The notes: a model not told the origin generated them from the letters alone. Shown: positions 24,659 through 35,734, counted from the first letter of the stretch. The stretch: DNA of 64,000 nt from Rhizobium sp. FKL33 (GCF_005222915.1 NZ_STFX01000004.1:48371-112370), one strand, 5' to 3'. A program made the numbers and translations.

Positions 24659-25312
24659 TCACGCATGCTGCACTGCAAAACCAGTTTGCGGCTTTGCATC
24701 AGCACCCCGGATATAGAGGGGGCTGGCCTGTTCATCTTCATCGGCGCGAGAGGCGATGCGGCCGATCACAGCAAGGGGAAAGGCGTCGGCACCATCAGCG
24801 TCCCCACCCGTGAGGAGGCCTGCGCCCGAGCCGACGGTGATGGCCTGGAAGCGCGAGGCCGCGGCCTGCGCACCCGCATAGTCATAAGCGACGGGATCGG
24901 TCAGCGCTTCCCCCGCAGGGGAAAAGACCTGCCCATAGACCTCTTCGCGCTTGGCGTCGAGAACTGCCATGACCGGCGCCGGAGGGCCGATTTCCAGCAC
25001 GCTTTCGGCAACGATTCGGAGCGTAGAGACGCCGACCACAGGCTTGCCCAAGGCGACGCCGAATCCCCGCGCCATGGCGACGCCGACGCGGATGCCGGTG
25101 AACGAGCCCGGACCGACGGTGACGGCGACGCGGTCGAGATCCGCAAGCGGCACGCCCGATTCGGCGACGATCTCGTCCACCATCACCGGCAGCAGTTCGG
25201 CATGACCCTTGCCGATCATCTCCGAACGCTGGGACAACAGGCTGCCGGCCTCCGCGTCATAAATCGCGGCGGCGCAGACAGGTCCGGAGGTGTCGATCAG
25301 AAGCAGGCGCAT
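24659..25312 (-). CDS. tsaB: tRNA threonylcarbamoyladenosine biosynthesis protein TsaB
   Basis: A 217-residue ASKHA-fold protein that opens with LLIDTSGPVCAAAI and contains VAVTVGPGSFTGIRVGVAMARG, the TsaB hallmark. It is the dimerisation scaffold for TsaD in t6A37 synthesis. It starts 9 bp after nfuA stops and is followed by rimI after a 73-bp gap. Confidence 0.95.
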   Translation of the reverse strand: MRLLLIDTSGPVCAAAIYDAEAGSLLSQRSEMIGKGHAELLPVMVDEIVAESGVPLADLDRVAVTVGPGSFTGIRVGVAMARGFGVALGKPVVGVSTLRIVAESVLEIGPPAPVMAVLDAKREEVYGQVFSPAGEALTDPVAYDYAGAQAAASRFQAITVGSGAGLLTGGDADGADAFPLAVIGRIASRADEDEQASPLYIRGADAKPQTGFAVQHA

Positions 25313-25321
25313 GCGTTGATA

Positions 25322-25885
25322 TCAGACCGCCTCGACTTCGCGGACTTCCGGGATGAAGTGGCGGAGCAGATTCTGCACGCCATGCTTCAGGGTGGCGGTG
25401 GACGACGGGCAACCGGCGCAGGAGCCCTTCATATTGAGGAAGACGGTGCCGTCGCGGAAGCCCTTGAAGGTGATGTCGCCGCCATCCTGAGCCACTGCCG
25501 GACGCACGCGGCTTTCGAGCAGTTCCTTGATCGTGTCGACGATGGTGACATCGGCGGGATCGAAGAATTCGCCTTCGACATCTTCCGCTTCGGCGGAGCG
25601 AGCACCGCCCATGATCGGCGCGTCGGACATGAAATGCTCCATGATGGCGCCGAGGATGGCGGGCTTCAGATGCGCCCAGTCGGCGTCTTCCTTGCTGACG
25701 GTCACGAAATCATAGCCGAAGAACACGCCGGTGACGCCGCGCACCGAAAACAGCCGCTCGGCGAGCGGCGACTGGGCTGCATCCTCCGGGCCGCGGAAAT
25801 CGGCAGTGCCGCTTTCGAGCACGACACGGCCGGGAAGGAATTTCAGCGTCTGCGGATTGGGCGTGGCTTCGGTCTGAATGAACAT
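25322..25885 (-). CDS. NifU-like Fe-S cluster scaffold/carrier (NfuA type)
   Basis: A 187-residue protein with an N-terminal Nfu domain (MFIQTEATPNPQTLKFLPG) and a C-terminal NifU domain containing the cluster-binding Cys156 and Cys159 (SCAGCPSS). It delivers 4Fe-4S clusters to target enzymes. A longer in-frame start exists upstream but the family begins at MFIQTEATPNP, so the ATG at 25885 is taken. Its place before tsaB is standard for rhizobial genomes. Confidence 0.94.
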   Translation of the reverse strand: MFIQTEATPNPQTLKFLPGRVVLESGTADFRGPEDAAQSPLAERLFSVRGVTGVFFGYDFVTVSKEDADWAHLKPAILGAIMEHFMSDAPIMGGARSAEAEDVEGEFFDPADVTIVDTIKELLESRVRPAVAQDGGDITFKGFRDGTVFLNMKGSCAGCPSSTATLKHGVQNLLRHFIPEVREVEAV

Positions 25886-26039
25886 CTGGGGCTCCTGTGG
25901 TCCTCGCCGGTCAAGACGGCGGCACTTTAGAATGGTTTTAAACAAATAGGCTGTTTAACGGCCAATCGCAAGCGATATGCGCCTGAAACCTGCGCCAAAC
26001 AAGGTTGGCTTGCTCAAGTTTTCGCGATCTTTTGCGGAG

Positions 26040-26531
26040 TCAGCTCAGCGCGTCGATATCCTCGTCGGTCAGGCTGTCAGGAATGATGGTGACGGGAATG
26101 GGGAAAGCAGCGCCGCGCCCGGCCACCTGCTGCACCAGCGGGCCCGGACCTTCCTTGCCGCTGCCGGCGGCCAGCACGAGAATGGCGATGTCTCGATCAT
26201 CCTCGATCAGCTGCAGGATCTGGTCCGACGCCTTGCCTTCGCGAATCACCAGTTCCGGCTCTGCGCCGATCTCGTTGCGCACCCGCTGGGCGATGGTGGC
26301 CATGACGGTTTCGGCTTCCTCGCGGGCTTCGGCGCGCATGATGTCGCCGACGCCGATCCACTGGTTGAAGTCGGCGTCGGAGATCACATAGAGCAGCACC
26401 AGTCCGCCGCCGGAATTCTTGGCGCGCATGCCGGCGTAACGCACGGCGCGGCCGCATTCCGGCGTATTGTCGATCACCGCCATGAATTTGCGGCGGTGAC
26501 CTTCAAGCCGCGACTGTCGCTTGGACACCAT
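26040..26531 (-). CDS. Universal stress protein family protein
   Basis: A 163-residue UspA-like protein. The core starts KFMAVIDNTPECGRAVRYA and ends with the nucleotide-loop region LVLAAGSGKEGPGPLVQ, although the usual GxxGxG(S/T) loop is altered to GSGKEGPGPLV. The N terminus is basic. It lies between trpS and the NifU-like gene, as in related genomes. ATP binding cannot be assumed from the degenerate loop. Confidence 0.85.
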   Translation of the reverse strand: MVSKRQSRLEGHRRKFMAVIDNTPECGRAVRYAGMRAKNSGGGLVLLYVISDADFNQWIGVGDIMRAEAREEAETVMATIAQRVRNEIGAEPELVIREGKASDQILQLIEDDRDIAILVLAAGSGKEGPGPLVQQVAGRGAAFPIPVTIIPDSLTDEDIDALS

Positions 26532-26563
26532 GATGATCAGCCCCCTCTGAACAGGGCCAAGAC

Positions 26564-27628
26564 TTAGCGCAGAAATCCGACGATGTCGCGCACTTCATTC
26601 ATGGTGACTTCGGCCCGCGCCCGCGCCCTTTCGCCGCCGTCCCGAAGGATGGCGTCAATATGGCTGGTGTCGTCCATCAGGCGGCGCATTTCGCCGGTGA
26701 TGGGCGAAAGCACGTTGACGGCGAGATCGACCAGCGCCGGCTTGAACACCGAGAATTGCTGGCCGCCGAATTCGCCGAGCACATCGGCCTTGGTCTTGTC
26801 GGCGAGCGCCGCATAGATGCCGACGAGATTGTCGGCTTCCGGGCGGCCCTTGAGGCCGTCGATGTCGCTCGGCAAACCATCCGGATCGGTCTTGGCCTTG
26901 CGGATCTTCTTGGAGATGGCGTCGGCGTCGTCCATGAGGTTGATGCGCGAGAGATCGGAAGGATCCGACTTCGACATTTTCTTCGAACCGTCGCGGAGCG
27001 ACATGACGCGCGGCGCCGGGCCGTCGATCAGCGGCTCGACCATCGGGAAATAGGCGTGCACGGGCTCGTCGCCGACCGTGATGTCGATCCCGAAGCCCGC
27101 CTTGCGGATATGCTCGGCATAATCGAGATTGAACTTCATGGCGATGTCGCGGGCGAGTTCGAGATGCTGCTTCTGGTCGTCGCCGACGGGCACATGCGTG
27201 CCGCGATAGACGAGAATGTCGGCGGCCATCAGGCTCGGATAGGCATAGAGACCGAGCGAGGCCTGCTCGCGATCCTTGCCGGCCTTGTCCTTGAACTGCG
27301 TCATGCGGTTCATCCAGCCGATGCGGGCGACGCAGTTGAAGATCCAGGCGAGTTCGGCATGCTGCGGCACGGTCGACTGGTTGAAGACGATGTTCTTTAC
27401 CGGGTCGATGCCCGAGGCGATGAAGGCGGCGGCGATGGAGCGGATCTGGCCGCGCAGGTCGTCATGGACGAGCTGGGCCGTCAGCGCATGCATGTCGACG
27501 ACGCAATAGATGCAGTCGTTGCCATCCTGCAGCGCGACGAATTTGCGGATAGCGCCGAGATAATTGCCGAGATGCAGATTGCCGGTGGGCTGCACGCCGG
27601 AGAAGACGAGTTTCTTGAATTCGCTCAT
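26564..27628 (-). CDS. trpS: Tryptophanyl-tRNA synthetase
   Basis: A 354-residue class Ic synthetase. The HIGH-type motif is GNLHLGN (about residues 16-22) and the second signature is KKMSKSDPS. It charges tRNA-Trp. I take the ATG at 27628 ([16 protein letters not shown]) as start because the enzyme family begins there; an upstream in-frame start would add 21 non-family residues. No Trp-codon leader or T-box is visible upstream. Confidence 0.96.
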   Translation of the reverse strand: MSEFKKLVFSGVQPTGNLHLGNYLGAIRKFVALQDGNDCIYCVVDMHALTAQLVHDDLRGQIRSIAAAFIASGIDPVKNIVFNQSTVPQHAELAWIFNCVARIGWMNRMTQFKDKAGKDREQASLGLYAYPSLMAADILVYRGTHVPVGDDQKQHLELARDIAMKFNLDYAEHIRKAGFGIDITVGDEPVHAYFPMVEPLIDGPAPRVMSLRDGSKKMSKSDPSDLSRINLMDDADAISKKIRKAKTDPDGLPSDIDGLKGRPEADNLVGIYAALADKTKADVLGEFGGQQFSVFKPALVDLAVNVLSPITGEMRRLMDDTSHIDAILRDGGERARARAEVTMNEVRDIVGFLR

Positions 27629-27740
27629 GATCGACCTCATAGGGAGCGCTATGCTCAACGCTCCGGGCTTGTGGAGGGCCCCAAGGGCCAAAGGCCCATG
27701 TTGCTAACGGCCGCGCTTATGCACGGCGCATGCGGCGGGA

Positions 27741-28136
27741 TCAAGAAGATTTGGCGTGCTGGATCAGGTCCCAGAGATTGCCGAAGGCGTCGCGGAAGAC
27801 CGCCACGGTCCCGTAAGGCTCGTGACGGGGCTTCTCCAGGAAGGTTACGCCGCGGCCGAGATAGAGCGCGTGATCCCTCGCGAAGTCGTCGGTCGACAGG
27901 AAGAAGCTGACCCGACCGCCGGTCTGGGCGCCGATGACCGCCTGCTGATCCGCTCCGTCCGCCTGGGCAAGAAGCAATCCGGCGCCGTCGGTCTTGTCGG
28001 GCCGCACCACCACCCAGCGCTTGCCGTCGCCGAGCGGCTGGTCCACCACAAGGGTGAAATCCAACACGTCGCGATAGTATGCGATGGCCTCGTCGTAATC
28101 GGGAACCACCAGCGTGGCGAGAAACAGGCTGCGCAT
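27741..28136 (-). CDS. VOC-family (glyoxalase/bleomycin resistance fold) protein
   Basis: A 131-residue vicinal-oxygen-chelate protein: FLATLVVPDYDEAIAYYRDVLDF opens the first beta-alpha-beta module and GTVAVFRDAFGNLWDLIQ closes the second. The likely metal ligand Glu near EPYG and the closing strand are present, but the substrate is unknown. Its start codon shares its first base with the murJ stop, so it is the tail gene of glnD-murJ. The frame also runs open through murJ upstream, but that part is a shadow. Confidence 0.87.
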   Translation of the reverse strand: MRSLFLATLVVPDYDEAIAYYRDVLDFTLVVDQPLGDGKRWVVVRPDKTDGAGLLLAQADGADQQAVIGAQTGGRVSFFLSTDDFARDHALYLGRGVTFLEKPRHEPYGTVAVFRDAFGNLWDLIQHAKSS

Positions 28137-29728
28137 CAGTCCTCCGAATCTGTGGGAGGCGGCGTTGCGGCGCTGCGCTTGATATTGCGCCGGAGCATGC
28201 CGAGGCTGGCGCCGCCGATGGCGAAAGCGACCGCGAAATAAACCACCATGGCCACGCCGATCAGCGCGAGCACTGCGCCGACCTGCTCGAACAATCCGCT
28301 TTCGGCGCGAATATAGGGCGCGGCGTAGCGCGAGGCGTATTCCACCGCCGCCGCCATGATCAGCGCGGAGATGATCAGTCTCACGACGCGCCAGGCCATG
28401 GCCGGTTCGATTTCGAGATGGCCGCGACGCCAGAGCGTGATCCCCAGCAGCAGCGTCGAGATCCAGCCCGAAGCGACCTCGGCGGTGGCGATGCCGCGTT
28501 CGGCGATGAAAGGAAAGAGCGAGACGGCCAGCGCGCAATTGACCCCGACCGCGATCATGGTGAAGCGCATCGGCGTCTTGGTGTCCTCGCGAGCGAAAAA
28601 GCCGGGATTGAGCCCCTTGATCATCACGAAACCGGGAAGGCCCAGGCCATAGATCGCCAGGATCGAGGCGACGGTCGCGGTCATCGACGGATTGAAGGCG
28701 CCGTGTTCATAGACGACGCGGATGATCTCGTCCGACAGCACCCAGATGCCGGCAGCGGCCGGCAGCGTGAGGAACAGCACGAATTCCAGCGACCGGTTCT
28801 GGATGTTGGACGCTTCCTTGAGATGGCCGGCGCGCAGCGCGCGCGACAATTCCGGCAGCAGCACCACGCCGACGGCGACGCCGACGACGCCAAGCGGCAA
28901 CTGGTAGATGCGGTCGGCATATTGCAGCGCCGCGATCGCGCCATCCTTGGTGGAGGCGATCATCTGGCCGATGAGCTGGTTGATCTGGGTAATGCCGCCC
29001 GTAACAGCCGCCGGCAGCGCCAGAACCAGGAGCCGCTTGACGTTCGGCGTCATGCGCGGCCGGCGGAAGGTGATCGACATGCCGGCATGCAACACGCCGA
29101 GATAGAGCACCGCCATCTGCAACAGGCCCGCGCCCAGCACGCCCCAGGACAGATACCAGGCAGTGGCGAGCGGATCGGCGCCGGTCCAGAGACCGTAGCC
29201 GAGCGCGCCGATCATCATGACGTTCAAGAAGACGGGCGCGATGGCGGCGGCGAAATAGTGATGCAGTGAATTCAGCATGCCCGACAGCATCGCGGTCAGC
29301 GACATGCACATCAGATAGGGGAACATCACGATCGCCAGCTTGACCGTGACTTCGTATTTTTCGGTGCCGGGCTCGAAACCGGGCGCGATGATGGTGCGCA
29401 CGATCAGCGGCATGGCGAGCTCCATCACGATGGTGATTAGAAGCAGCACCGTGAACAGGACGCCGAAGACTTCCTCGGAAAAACGCTTGGCGGCTTCCTT
29501 GCCGCCGCCCTCGATTTCCTTGGCGAAGAGCGGCACGAAGGCGGCGTTGAACGCGCCCTCGGCGAACAGACGCCGGAAGAGATTGGGGAACCGGAAGGCG
29601 GCGTAGAAGGCGTCGGCCATCGGCCCGGTGCCCAGCGCCGCCGCCATCATGGTTTCGCGGGCGAAGCCCATGAAGCGGCTGCCGAGGGTGGCGCCGCCAA
29701 CGGTCATGAATTTCTTGACGAGGCTCAT
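28136..29728 (-). CDS. murJ: Lipid II flippase MurJ
   Basis: A 530-residue MATE-like membrane protein with about 14 hydrophobic segments. The N terminus [20 protein letters not shown] and [20 protein letters not shown] are characteristic MurJ sequences. It flips the peptidoglycan precursor lipid II across the inner membrane. It overlaps glnD by four bases and is followed at once by the VOC gene. Confidence 0.95.
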   Translation of the reverse strand: MSLVKKFMTVGGATLGSRFMGFARETMMAAALGTGPMADAFYAAFRFPNLFRRLFAEGAFNAAFVPLFAKEIEGGGKEAAKRFSEEVFGVLFTVLLLITIVMELAMPLIVRTIIAPGFEPGTEKYEVTVKLAIVMFPYLMCMSLTAMLSGMLNSLHHYFAAAIAPVFLNVMMIGALGYGLWTGADPLATAWYLSWGVLGAGLLQMAVLYLGVLHAGMSITFRRPRMTPNVKRLLVLALPAAVTGGITQINQLIGQMIASTKDGAIAALQYADRIYQLPLGVVGVAVGVVLLPELSRALRAGHLKEASNIQNRSLEFVLFLTLPAAAGIWVLSDEIIRVVYEHGAFNPSMTATVASILAIYGLGLPGFVMIKGLNPGFFAREDTKTPMRFTMIAVGVNCALAVSLFPFIAERGIATAEVASGWISTLLLGITLWRRGHLEIEPAMAWRVVRLIISALIMAAAVEYASRYAAPYIRAESGLFEQVGAVLALIGVAMVVYFAVAFAIGGASLGMLRRNIKRSAATPPPTDSED

Positions 29729-32565
29729 GCGTTGGAGACCGGTTTGCGAACGCCTTTGGGTTGGAGCGGCGTGACGACGCCAGGGGCGACGCGGGAGGCC
29801 CCGTCGTCATCTTCCGGCATCACCGATTTGAGACGGGCTGCGATCAGCGCCTGACGGTTTTCGGTGGTGATCTTCTCGCCGGTCAGATCGGTCACGTAGA
29901 AAGTGTCGATCACCTTTTCGCCGAAGGTGGTGATGCGGGCCGAGGCGATGTCGAGCGACAGATCGGCCAACATCGAGGTGATGTCCGAGAGCAGGCCGGT
30001 CCGGTCGAGGCATTCGATCTCGATGACCGTGAACCGGTTGGACAGGCTGTTCGAGATCGTCACCGACGGTGTGATGGTGAAGGTCTTGTCCCGCTTCTTG
30101 CCCTTGGTGCGGGCGGCGATGACCTCAGGCAGGCGGCGTTTGCCTGAGAGGACATCCTCGATCATGCGGGTGATGGTGGTGGCGCGCCGCAATTCATCCT
30201 CGTCGTCCTTGAACTGGCGGCTGACATGGATCGTGTCGAGCGCCCGGCCGAAGGCGGTGGTGAAGATCTGCGCATTGACGATATTGGCGCCGGCCGCAGC
30301 ACAGGCGCCGGCGATGATCGCCAGCAGGCGCGGATGGTCGGGCGCGAAGACGGTGATTTCGGTGATGGCGCGGAAGGCGTCGGTGCGCGCCATGGTGGCC
30401 AGCGCCCTGCCGTCCTTGTCGACGTCACGGATGAAGCCGGTGTGGCGCACCTGATCCTCGAGCGGCACGGACAGCAGATATGGCGCGTAATGCATGCGCA
30501 CATAGGCCTTGCGCTCGCTCTCCGGCCAGTCGGACAGCGCATGCGCCAGCTTGTCGCGCGCGTTCTGGACGCGTTCCGTGCGGGTGACTTCGGAGAAGCC
30601 GCCAGCCAGCACCAGCTCGGTCTCGTAATAGAGGATGCGCAGAAGCTGGCCCTTCCAGCCGTTCCAGACGCCCGGGCCGACGGCGCGGATATCGGAGACG
30701 GTGAGGATCAGCAGCATCTTCAGCCGTTCGAGCGACTGCATGCGCATGGAGAAATCGTTGATCGTCTTCCAGTCGTTGAGATCGCGCGTCTGGGCGACCA
30801 TCGACATGGTCAGATGCTCTTCGATCAGCCAGGCGACCATTTCGGTCTGCTTGGGGGAAAGGCCGAGACGCGGGCAAAGCTTGCGGGCCACCTTGGCGCC
30901 GGCGATGGAATGATCCTCGGGACGGCCTTTGGCGATGTCGTGCAACAGCGTGGCGACATAGAGCGTCTCGCGGTCCTCGATCGTCTTGATCAGGCCGGAC
31001 GCAAGCGGATGCTCATCCTTGCCCTCGCCCTTTTCGATGGCGGAAAGCACGCCGACAGAGCGGATCAGGTGCTCGTCGACGGTGTAGTGATGATACATGG
31101 AAAACTGCATCATCGAGACGATTTTGCCGAATTCCGGAATGAAGCGGCCGAGAACGCCAGCCTCGTTCATCCGCTGCAGCACGAGCTGCGGATCGCGCCG
31201 CGTGGTCAGCGCCGACAGAAACAGCCGGTTGGCCTCGGCATTGGAACGCAGGTCGTCGTCGATCAGGCTGAGCGAGCGGGTGATGCTTTTGAGCGCATTG
31301 GGATGCAGCTCCAACCCGTGCAGATCCGCGACATGGAAGAAGCGGATCAGGTTGACCGGATCCTTCTTGAACACATCGGGGGCGGCGACATCGAGGCGGC
31401 CGCGATCTTCGACGAAATCGGCTGCGCCGGGGATCTTGCGGCGGCGATTGGCGAAGCGGCTGAAGACATTGGCGATGCCGGGCTGCTCCTTTGCCTGCTG
31501 GTCTTCGAGCGCGGCGCAGAGAATGCGGGTCAGATCGCCGGTGTCCTTGGCGATCAGGAAGTAATGCTTCATGAAGCGCTCGACGGCCGAGAGGCCCGGT
31601 CGCGACTGATAGCCGAGCGCTGCGGCCACGTCCGGCTGGAGATCGAAGGACAAGCGGTCCTCGGCCTTGCCGGTGATGAAATGCATATGGCAGCGCACCG
31701 CCCAGAGGAAATCCTCGGCCTTCTGGAAGAGGGCATATTCGGATTTCGAGAGAACGCCCAACCGCACGAGATCGGCGGTGTCGCGCACCCGGTAGAAATA
31801 TTTGGCGATCCAGAACAGCGTGTGCAGATCGCGGATGCCGCCTTTGCCTTCCTTGACGTTCGGCTCGACCAGATAGCGCGTATTGCCGGACTTGGCGTGG
31901 CGATCGTCGCGCTCAGCGAGCTTGGCGGCGACGAATTCCGGTCCGGTGTTCTTGACAATCTCGCTGTCGAAACGCGCTTCGAGCTCCTGTTCGAGGGCGC
32001 GGGCGCCGCAGATATAGCGGGTTTCGAGGATTGCGGTGCGGATGGTCATGTCGCTGCGCGACAGGCGCAGGCATTCCTCGATGGTGCGGGTGGCGTGGCC
32101 GACTTTCTGGCCCATATCCCAGAGAAGATAGAGGATGAACTCCACCGCTTTATGGCCGATCTCGGTCTGCTTGCCCGGCAGCAGGAAGAGAAGATCGATA
32201 TCTGAGCCCGGCGCGAGCGTGGCGCGGCCGTAGCCGCCCACGGCGGTGACGCAAAAATTGCCGCTGCCGGGATAGGCGTGGCGGGTGGCGTAATCGAAGG
32301 CGGCGGCGACGATCTGGTCTTCGAGCCAGGAAATGCGCCGGGCGCAGGCCATGCCCAGGCCTTCGGTCTCGAAGATCTCGCGCACCTTGGCGCGGCCTTC
32401 CGTGTTGACGGTCCGGAAAAATGTCAGAAGGGCCGCGCGGGCCTGGTCCGGCTTGCCCTTGTGCTCGACTGCAATAGCGTCAAGGGAGCGCTGGAATTCC
32501 AGCGTGTCCAGAATATCGGGATAGCCGGCGTCGGGCGACGGCGCCACGGCCTTCTTATGCTGCAT
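29725..32565 (-). CDS. glnD: [Protein-PII] uridylyltransferase / uridylyl-removing enzyme
   Basis: A 946-residue GlnD. The nucleotidyltransferase motif [19 protein letters not shown] lies near residue 109; a central HD domain includes [14 protein letters not shown]; two ACT domains occupy the C-terminal third (near [17 protein letters not shown] and [17 protein letters not shown]). It senses glutamine and modifies PII, controlling NtrB/NtrC. This is relevant to the sigma-54 promoter found before the Nit1C cluster in the same window. Confidence 0.97.
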   Translation of the reverse strand: MQHKKAVAPSPDAGYPDILDTLEFQRSLDAIAVEHKGKPDQARAALLTFFRTVNTEGRAKVREIFETEGLGMACARRISWLEDQIVAAAFDYATRHAYPGSGNFCVTAVGGYGRATLAPGSDIDLLFLLPGKQTEIGHKAVEFILYLLWDMGQKVGHATRTIEECLRLSRSDMTIRTAILETRYICGARALEQELEARFDSEIVKNTGPEFVAAKLAERDDRHAKSGNTRYLVEPNVKEGKGGIRDLHTLFWIAKYFYRVRDTADLVRLGVLSKSEYALFQKAEDFLWAVRCHMHFITGKAEDRLSFDLQPDVAAALGYQSRPGLSAVERFMKHYFLIAKDTGDLTRILCAALEDQQAKEQPGIANVFSRFANRRRKIPGAADFVEDRGRLDVAAPDVFKKDPVNLIRFFHVADLHGLELHPNALKSITRSLSLIDDDLRSNAEANRLFLSALTTRRDPQLVLQRMNEAGVLGRFIPEFGKIVSMMQFSMYHHYTVDEHLIRSVGVLSAIEKGEGKDEHPLASGLIKTIEDRETLYVATLLHDIAKGRPEDHSIAGAKVARKLCPRLGLSPKQTEMVAWLIEEHLTMSMVAQTRDLNDWKTINDFSMRMQSLERLKMLLILTVSDIRAVGPGVWNGWKGQLLRILYYETELVLAGGFSEVTRTERVQNARDKLAHALSDWPESERKAYVRMHYAPYLLSVPLEDQVRHTGFIRDVDKDGRALATMARTDAFRAITEITVFAPDHPRLLAIIAGACAAAGANIVNAQIFTTAFGRALDTIHVSRQFKDDEDELRRATTITRMIEDVLSGKRRLPEVIAARTKGKKRDKTFTITPSVTISNSLSNRFTVIEIECLDRTGLLSDITSMLADLSLDIASARITTFGEKVIDTFYVTDLTGEKITTENRQALIAARLKSVMPEDDDGASRVAPGVVTPLQPKGVRKPVSNA

Positions 32566-32813
32566 CGGGAGACACCTCGTCGGTCATGCGGTCGGACGCG
32601 CCGAGTGCGGGCCTATAGCGCGGCGCCCCGTTGAAATACAGGAAATTCTTTTCGCCGGGATTAACGCTGCCAATGCGTCAAAATTCCGATGGCTGAGGAT
32701 TTCCATATCATTCCGTTTTGGAATGAACTCATGCAAAAATAAGGATATTCAGGATGGCGTCGACCATTTAAGACCACAGGTCTAGGGCCGATCCGCACAC
32801 ATCAGAGGCAGCC
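32566..32813. promoter_or_regulatory. Divergent promoter region of glnD and amaA-like genes, with operator-like repeat
   Basis: The 248-bp gap is AT-richer near amaA. It carries TCATTCC-gtttt-GGAATGA (32708-32726), a 7-bp inverted repeat with a 5-base spacer, a plausible binding site about 90 bp before the amaA-like start. No regulator gene is adjacent. Confidence 0.4.
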
Positions 32814-34097
32814 ATGCTCAACGATCCCCGCTCGCACGGTCTATGGGAAAAGACCGCCCCTTCGCCAGCATCCACGCCTGCCCTGTCAGGCGACGCCCAG
32901 GCTGATGTCGTCATTGTCGGCGGCGGGTTCACCGGCATTTCGGCGGCGCTACATCTCGCCGAACGCGGGACGTCGGTTATCGTGCTCGAAGCGCGCGAGC
33001 CGGGCTATGGCGGCGCTGGCCGCAATGTCGGCCTGATCAATGCCGGCATGTGGGTGATGCCCGACGACCTGCCGGGCGTTCTCGGCGATCTGCATGGCGA
33101 GCGACTGCTGGACCTGCTCGGCAACGGCCCGCGGCTGGTGATGGAGCTGATCGACAAGCATGCCATCGCCTGCGAACTGGAGCGTCAGGGCACGCTGCAT
33201 TGCGCTGTGGGCGACGAGGGTCTGAAGGAGATCGAGGCGCGCTGCGAACAATGGGCGCGGCGCGGGGCGCCGGTGAGCCTGCTTTCAGCCGAAGAGACAG
33301 CCCGCCGCATCGGCGCATCCGCCTATCGCGGCGCGCTTCTCGACATGCGGGCCGGCACGCTGCAGCCGCTCGCTTATGTGCGCGGCCTCGCCCGGGCCGC
33401 TCTGGCCGCCGGCGCACGGCTTTGCGGCGACAGCCCGGTCATCGCGACCGAACGGCAGGGATCGCGCTGGAAAGTCTCGACCGCGCAAGGGTCGGTCACC
33501 GCCGACTGGATCATCGTCGCCACCGACGCCTATAGCACCGGCCCCTGGGAGCAGGTGCGCTATGAGCAGATCCACCTGCCCTATTTCAACCTCGCCACGG
33601 CGCCGTTGTCGGCCGATCTTCTGAAAGAGATCCTGCCCAACCGCGAGGGCTGCTGGGACACCAAGGAAATCCTGTCCTCCTTCCGCATGGACCGAGCGGG
33701 ACGCATGGTGTTCGGCAGCGTCGGCGCGCTGCGCAATGGCGGCCAGACCGTGCACAAGAACTGGGCGCGGCGGGCGCTCTCCAAGCTCTTCCCGCAACTG
33801 GGCGAGGTGGATTTCGAAAGCGAATGGTATGGCCAGATCGGCATGACCGACAACGCCCTGCCCCGTTTCCATCGTTTCGCCGACAATGTCGTGGGTTTTT
33901 CCGGCTATAACGGCCGCGGCATTGCTCCCGGCACCGTGTTCGGCAAGGTTCTCTCGCAACTGATTCTCGGCGACATGACGGAACAGGATCTGCCGCTGCC
34001 GGTCACCGATCCGCGCGCGCCGAGCCTTCGTCCCATCAAGGAAGCCTGGTATGAGGCGGGCGCCCAGGTGGCGCATTTCGCCGAACACCGTCTCTGA
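32814..34097 (+). CDS. amaA: FAD-dependent imino/amino acid oxidase, L-pipecolate oxidase-like
   Basis: A 427-residue DAO-family flavoenzyme. FAD binding is at ADVVIVGGGFTGISAALHL (about residues 27-45) and the C-terminal FSGYNGRGIAPGTVFGK motif completes the site. The N-terminal extension SHGLWEKTAP is typical of the oxidase group containing AmaA and gamma-glutamylputrescine oxidase. I favour AmaA, which oxidises L-pipecolate to piperideine-6-carboxylate, because the gene 37 bp downstream encodes the matching dehydrogenase and no glutamylputrescine synthetase is present. Confidence 0.7.
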   Translation: MLNDPRSHGLWEKTAPSPASTPALSGDAQADVVIVGGGFTGISAALHLAERGTSVIVLEAREPGYGGAGRNVGLINAGMWVMPDDLPGVLGDLHGERLLDLLGNGPRLVMELIDKHAIACELERQGTLHCAVGDEGLKEIEARCEQWARRGAPVSLLSAEETARRIGASAYRGALLDMRAGTLQPLAYVRGLARAALAAGARLCGDSPVIATERQGSRWKVSTAQGSVTADWIIVATDAYSTGPWEQVRYEQIHLPYFNLATAPLSADLLKEILPNREGCWDTKEILSSFRMDRAGRMVFGSVGALRNGGQTVHKNWARRALSKLFPQLGEVDFESEWYGQIGMTDNALPRFHRFADNVVGFSGYNGRGIAPGTVFGKVLSQLILGDMTEQDLPLPVTDPRAPSLRPIKEAWYEAGAQVAHFAEHRL

Positions 34098-34134
34098 TCA
34101 ACATTCAACGCCCTCCAACCTTCGGAAGACGATC

Positions 34135-35676
34135 ATGACCCTCTCCACTCTCGACCTCGCCAGCGAAACCGCCCAGCTGATGGCGTCGCTCGGCGTTCCC
34201 GCCTCGCGCCTCACCGGCGGCTCGCTCAAAGTCTTCTCGCCGGTCACTGGCAAAGAGATCGCCACTGTCGCTGAAGACGATGCGGCGGCGACCGACGCCG
34301 CCATCGATCGCGCGCATGCCGCCTTCCTCGCCTGGCGCAACATCCCGGCTCCCAAGCGCGGCGAACTCGTGCGCCTGCTCGGCGAAGAACTCCGCGCCCA
34401 CAAGGATGCGCTCGGCCACCTCGTGTCGATCGAAGTCGGCAAGATCACCTCGGAAGGCCTGGGCGAAGTGCAGGAAATGATCGACATCTGCGATTTCGCC
34501 GTCGGTCTCTCCCGCCAACTCTACGGCCTGACCATCGCCACCGAACGCGGTGACCATCGCATGATGGAAACCTGGCATCCCCTGGGCGTCACGGGCATTA
34601 TCTCAGCCTTCAACTTCCCCGTCGCCGTCTGGTCGTGGAACGCGGCGCTAGCGCTGGTTTGCGGCAATTCCGTCCTGTGGAAGCCGTCGGAAAAAACCCC
34701 GCTGACGGCGATCGCCACCCACGCCATTCTCGACCGCGCCATCGCCCGTTATGTCGAAGCCGGCTACGCCGCGCCCGAAGGCCTGTCGCAGCTCTTGATC
34801 GGCGGCCGCGCCATCGGCGAGACACTGGTCGATCATAAGAAAGTGGCGCTCGTGTCCGCCACCGGCTCGACCGCGATGGGCCGCCAGGTGGGTCCGCGCG
34901 TCGCCGCCCGCTTCGGCCGCTCGATCCTCGAGCTCGGCGGCAACAATGCCGCGATCATCTGCCCTTCGGCCGATCTCGATCTGGCGCTGCGCGGCATCGC
35001 GTTTGCCGCCATGGGCACCGCCGGCCAGCGCTGCACCACGCTGCGCCGTCTCTTCGTGCATGACAGCGTCTATGACGCGCTGGTGCCGCGTCTGATCAAA
35101 GCCTATGGCTCGGTGCAGATCGGCAATCCGCTCAAGACAGGCACTCTGATCGGCCCGCTGATCGACGCCCGCGCCTATCAGGCGATGCAGTCCTCGCTCG
35201 ACGCCGCGAAAGCCAATGGCGGAACCGTGCATGGCGGCGGCCGTGTGCTCGAAACCGAAGGCGACAACGCCTATTACGTTCGCCCGGCGCTGGTGGAAAT
35301 GCCGTCGCAATGCGGCCCGGTGGAGCACGAGACCTTCGCGCCCATTCTCTATGTGATGAAATATTCCGATTTCGACGCCACGCTTGAATTGCACAACGCC
35401 GTGCCGCAGGGCTTGTCCTCGTCGATCTTCACCAATGACCTGCGCGAAGCGGAAGCGTTTCTCTCGGCGCGAGGCTCGGATTGTGGCATCGCAAACGTCA
35501 ATATCGGCCCCTCGGGCGCAGAGATCGGCGGCGCATTCGGCGGCGAGAAGGAAACCGGCGGCGGCCGCGAATCCGGCTCCGACTCCTGGAAGGCCTATAT
35601 GCGGCGTGCGACCAACACCATCAACTACGGCCGCACCCTGCCGCTCGCCCAGGGCGTGAAGTTCGACGTCGAATAA
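34135..35676 (+). CDS. amaB: Aldehyde dehydrogenase, probable L-aminoadipate-semialdehyde/piperideine-6-carboxylate dehydrogenase
   Basis: A 513-residue ALDH7-type enzyme. Catalytic Glu267 (LELGGNNA) and Cys300 (GTAGQRCTTLRRLF) are in place, and the C terminus ANVNIGPSGAEIGGAFGGEK is characteristic of the ALDH7/AmaB group. It oxidises 2-aminoadipate semialdehyde, in equilibrium with piperideine-6-carboxylate, to 2-aminoadipate. Start at 34135 (MTLSTLDLAS) follows a GGAAGA. The upstream oxidase makes its substrate, so the two form a lysine/pipecolate catabolic pair. Confidence 0.85.
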   Translation: MTLSTLDLASETAQLMASLGVPASRLTGGSLKVFSPVTGKEIATVAEDDAAATDAAIDRAHAAFLAWRNIPAPKRGELVRLLGEELRAHKDALGHLVSIEVGKITSEGLGEVQEMIDICDFAVGLSRQLYGLTIATERGDHRMMETWHPLGVTGIISAFNFPVAVWSWNAALALVCGNSVLWKPSEKTPLTAIATHAILDRAIARYVEAGYAAPEGLSQLLIGGRAIGETLVDHKKVALVSATGSTAMGRQVGPRVAARFGRSILELGGNNAAIICPSADLDLALRGIAFAAMGTAGQRCTTLRRLFVHDSVYDALVPRLIKAYGSVQIGNPLKTGTLIGPLIDARAYQAMQSSLDAAKANGGTVHGGGRVLETEGDNAYYVRPALVEMPSQCGPVEHETFAPILYVMKYSDFDATLELHNAVPQGLSSSIFTNDLREAEAFLSARGSDCGIANVNIGPSGAEIGGAFGGEKETGGGRESGSDSWKAYMRRATNTINYGRTLPLAQGVKFDVE

Positions 35677-35697
35677 GACGTCCGGACCGTGAATAAG

Positions 35698-35734
35698 AAA
35701 AAGCCCTTTCCGGCGGCGCCGGAAAGGGCTTTTT
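35698..35734. terminator. Strong bidirectional terminator
   Basis: A perfect 17-bp stem (35698-35714 with 35718-35734) with the 3-base loop GGC. The stem is AAAAAGCCCTTTCCGGC and its complement, so each direction ends in a short T run. It separates the plus-strand aldehyde dehydrogenase from the convergent aminotransferase at 35757. Confidence 0.93.

Noticed and set aside
30226..32205. A 659-codon open frame opposite glnD
   Set aside because: GlnD is complete with all domains on the other strand; this frame has shadow composition.
32814..34097. Gamma-glutamylputrescine oxidase (puuB)
   Set aside because: The fold fits, but no puuA-type synthetase is nearby and the downstream ALDH is of the ALDH7/AmaB type, which fits pipecolate oxidation better.
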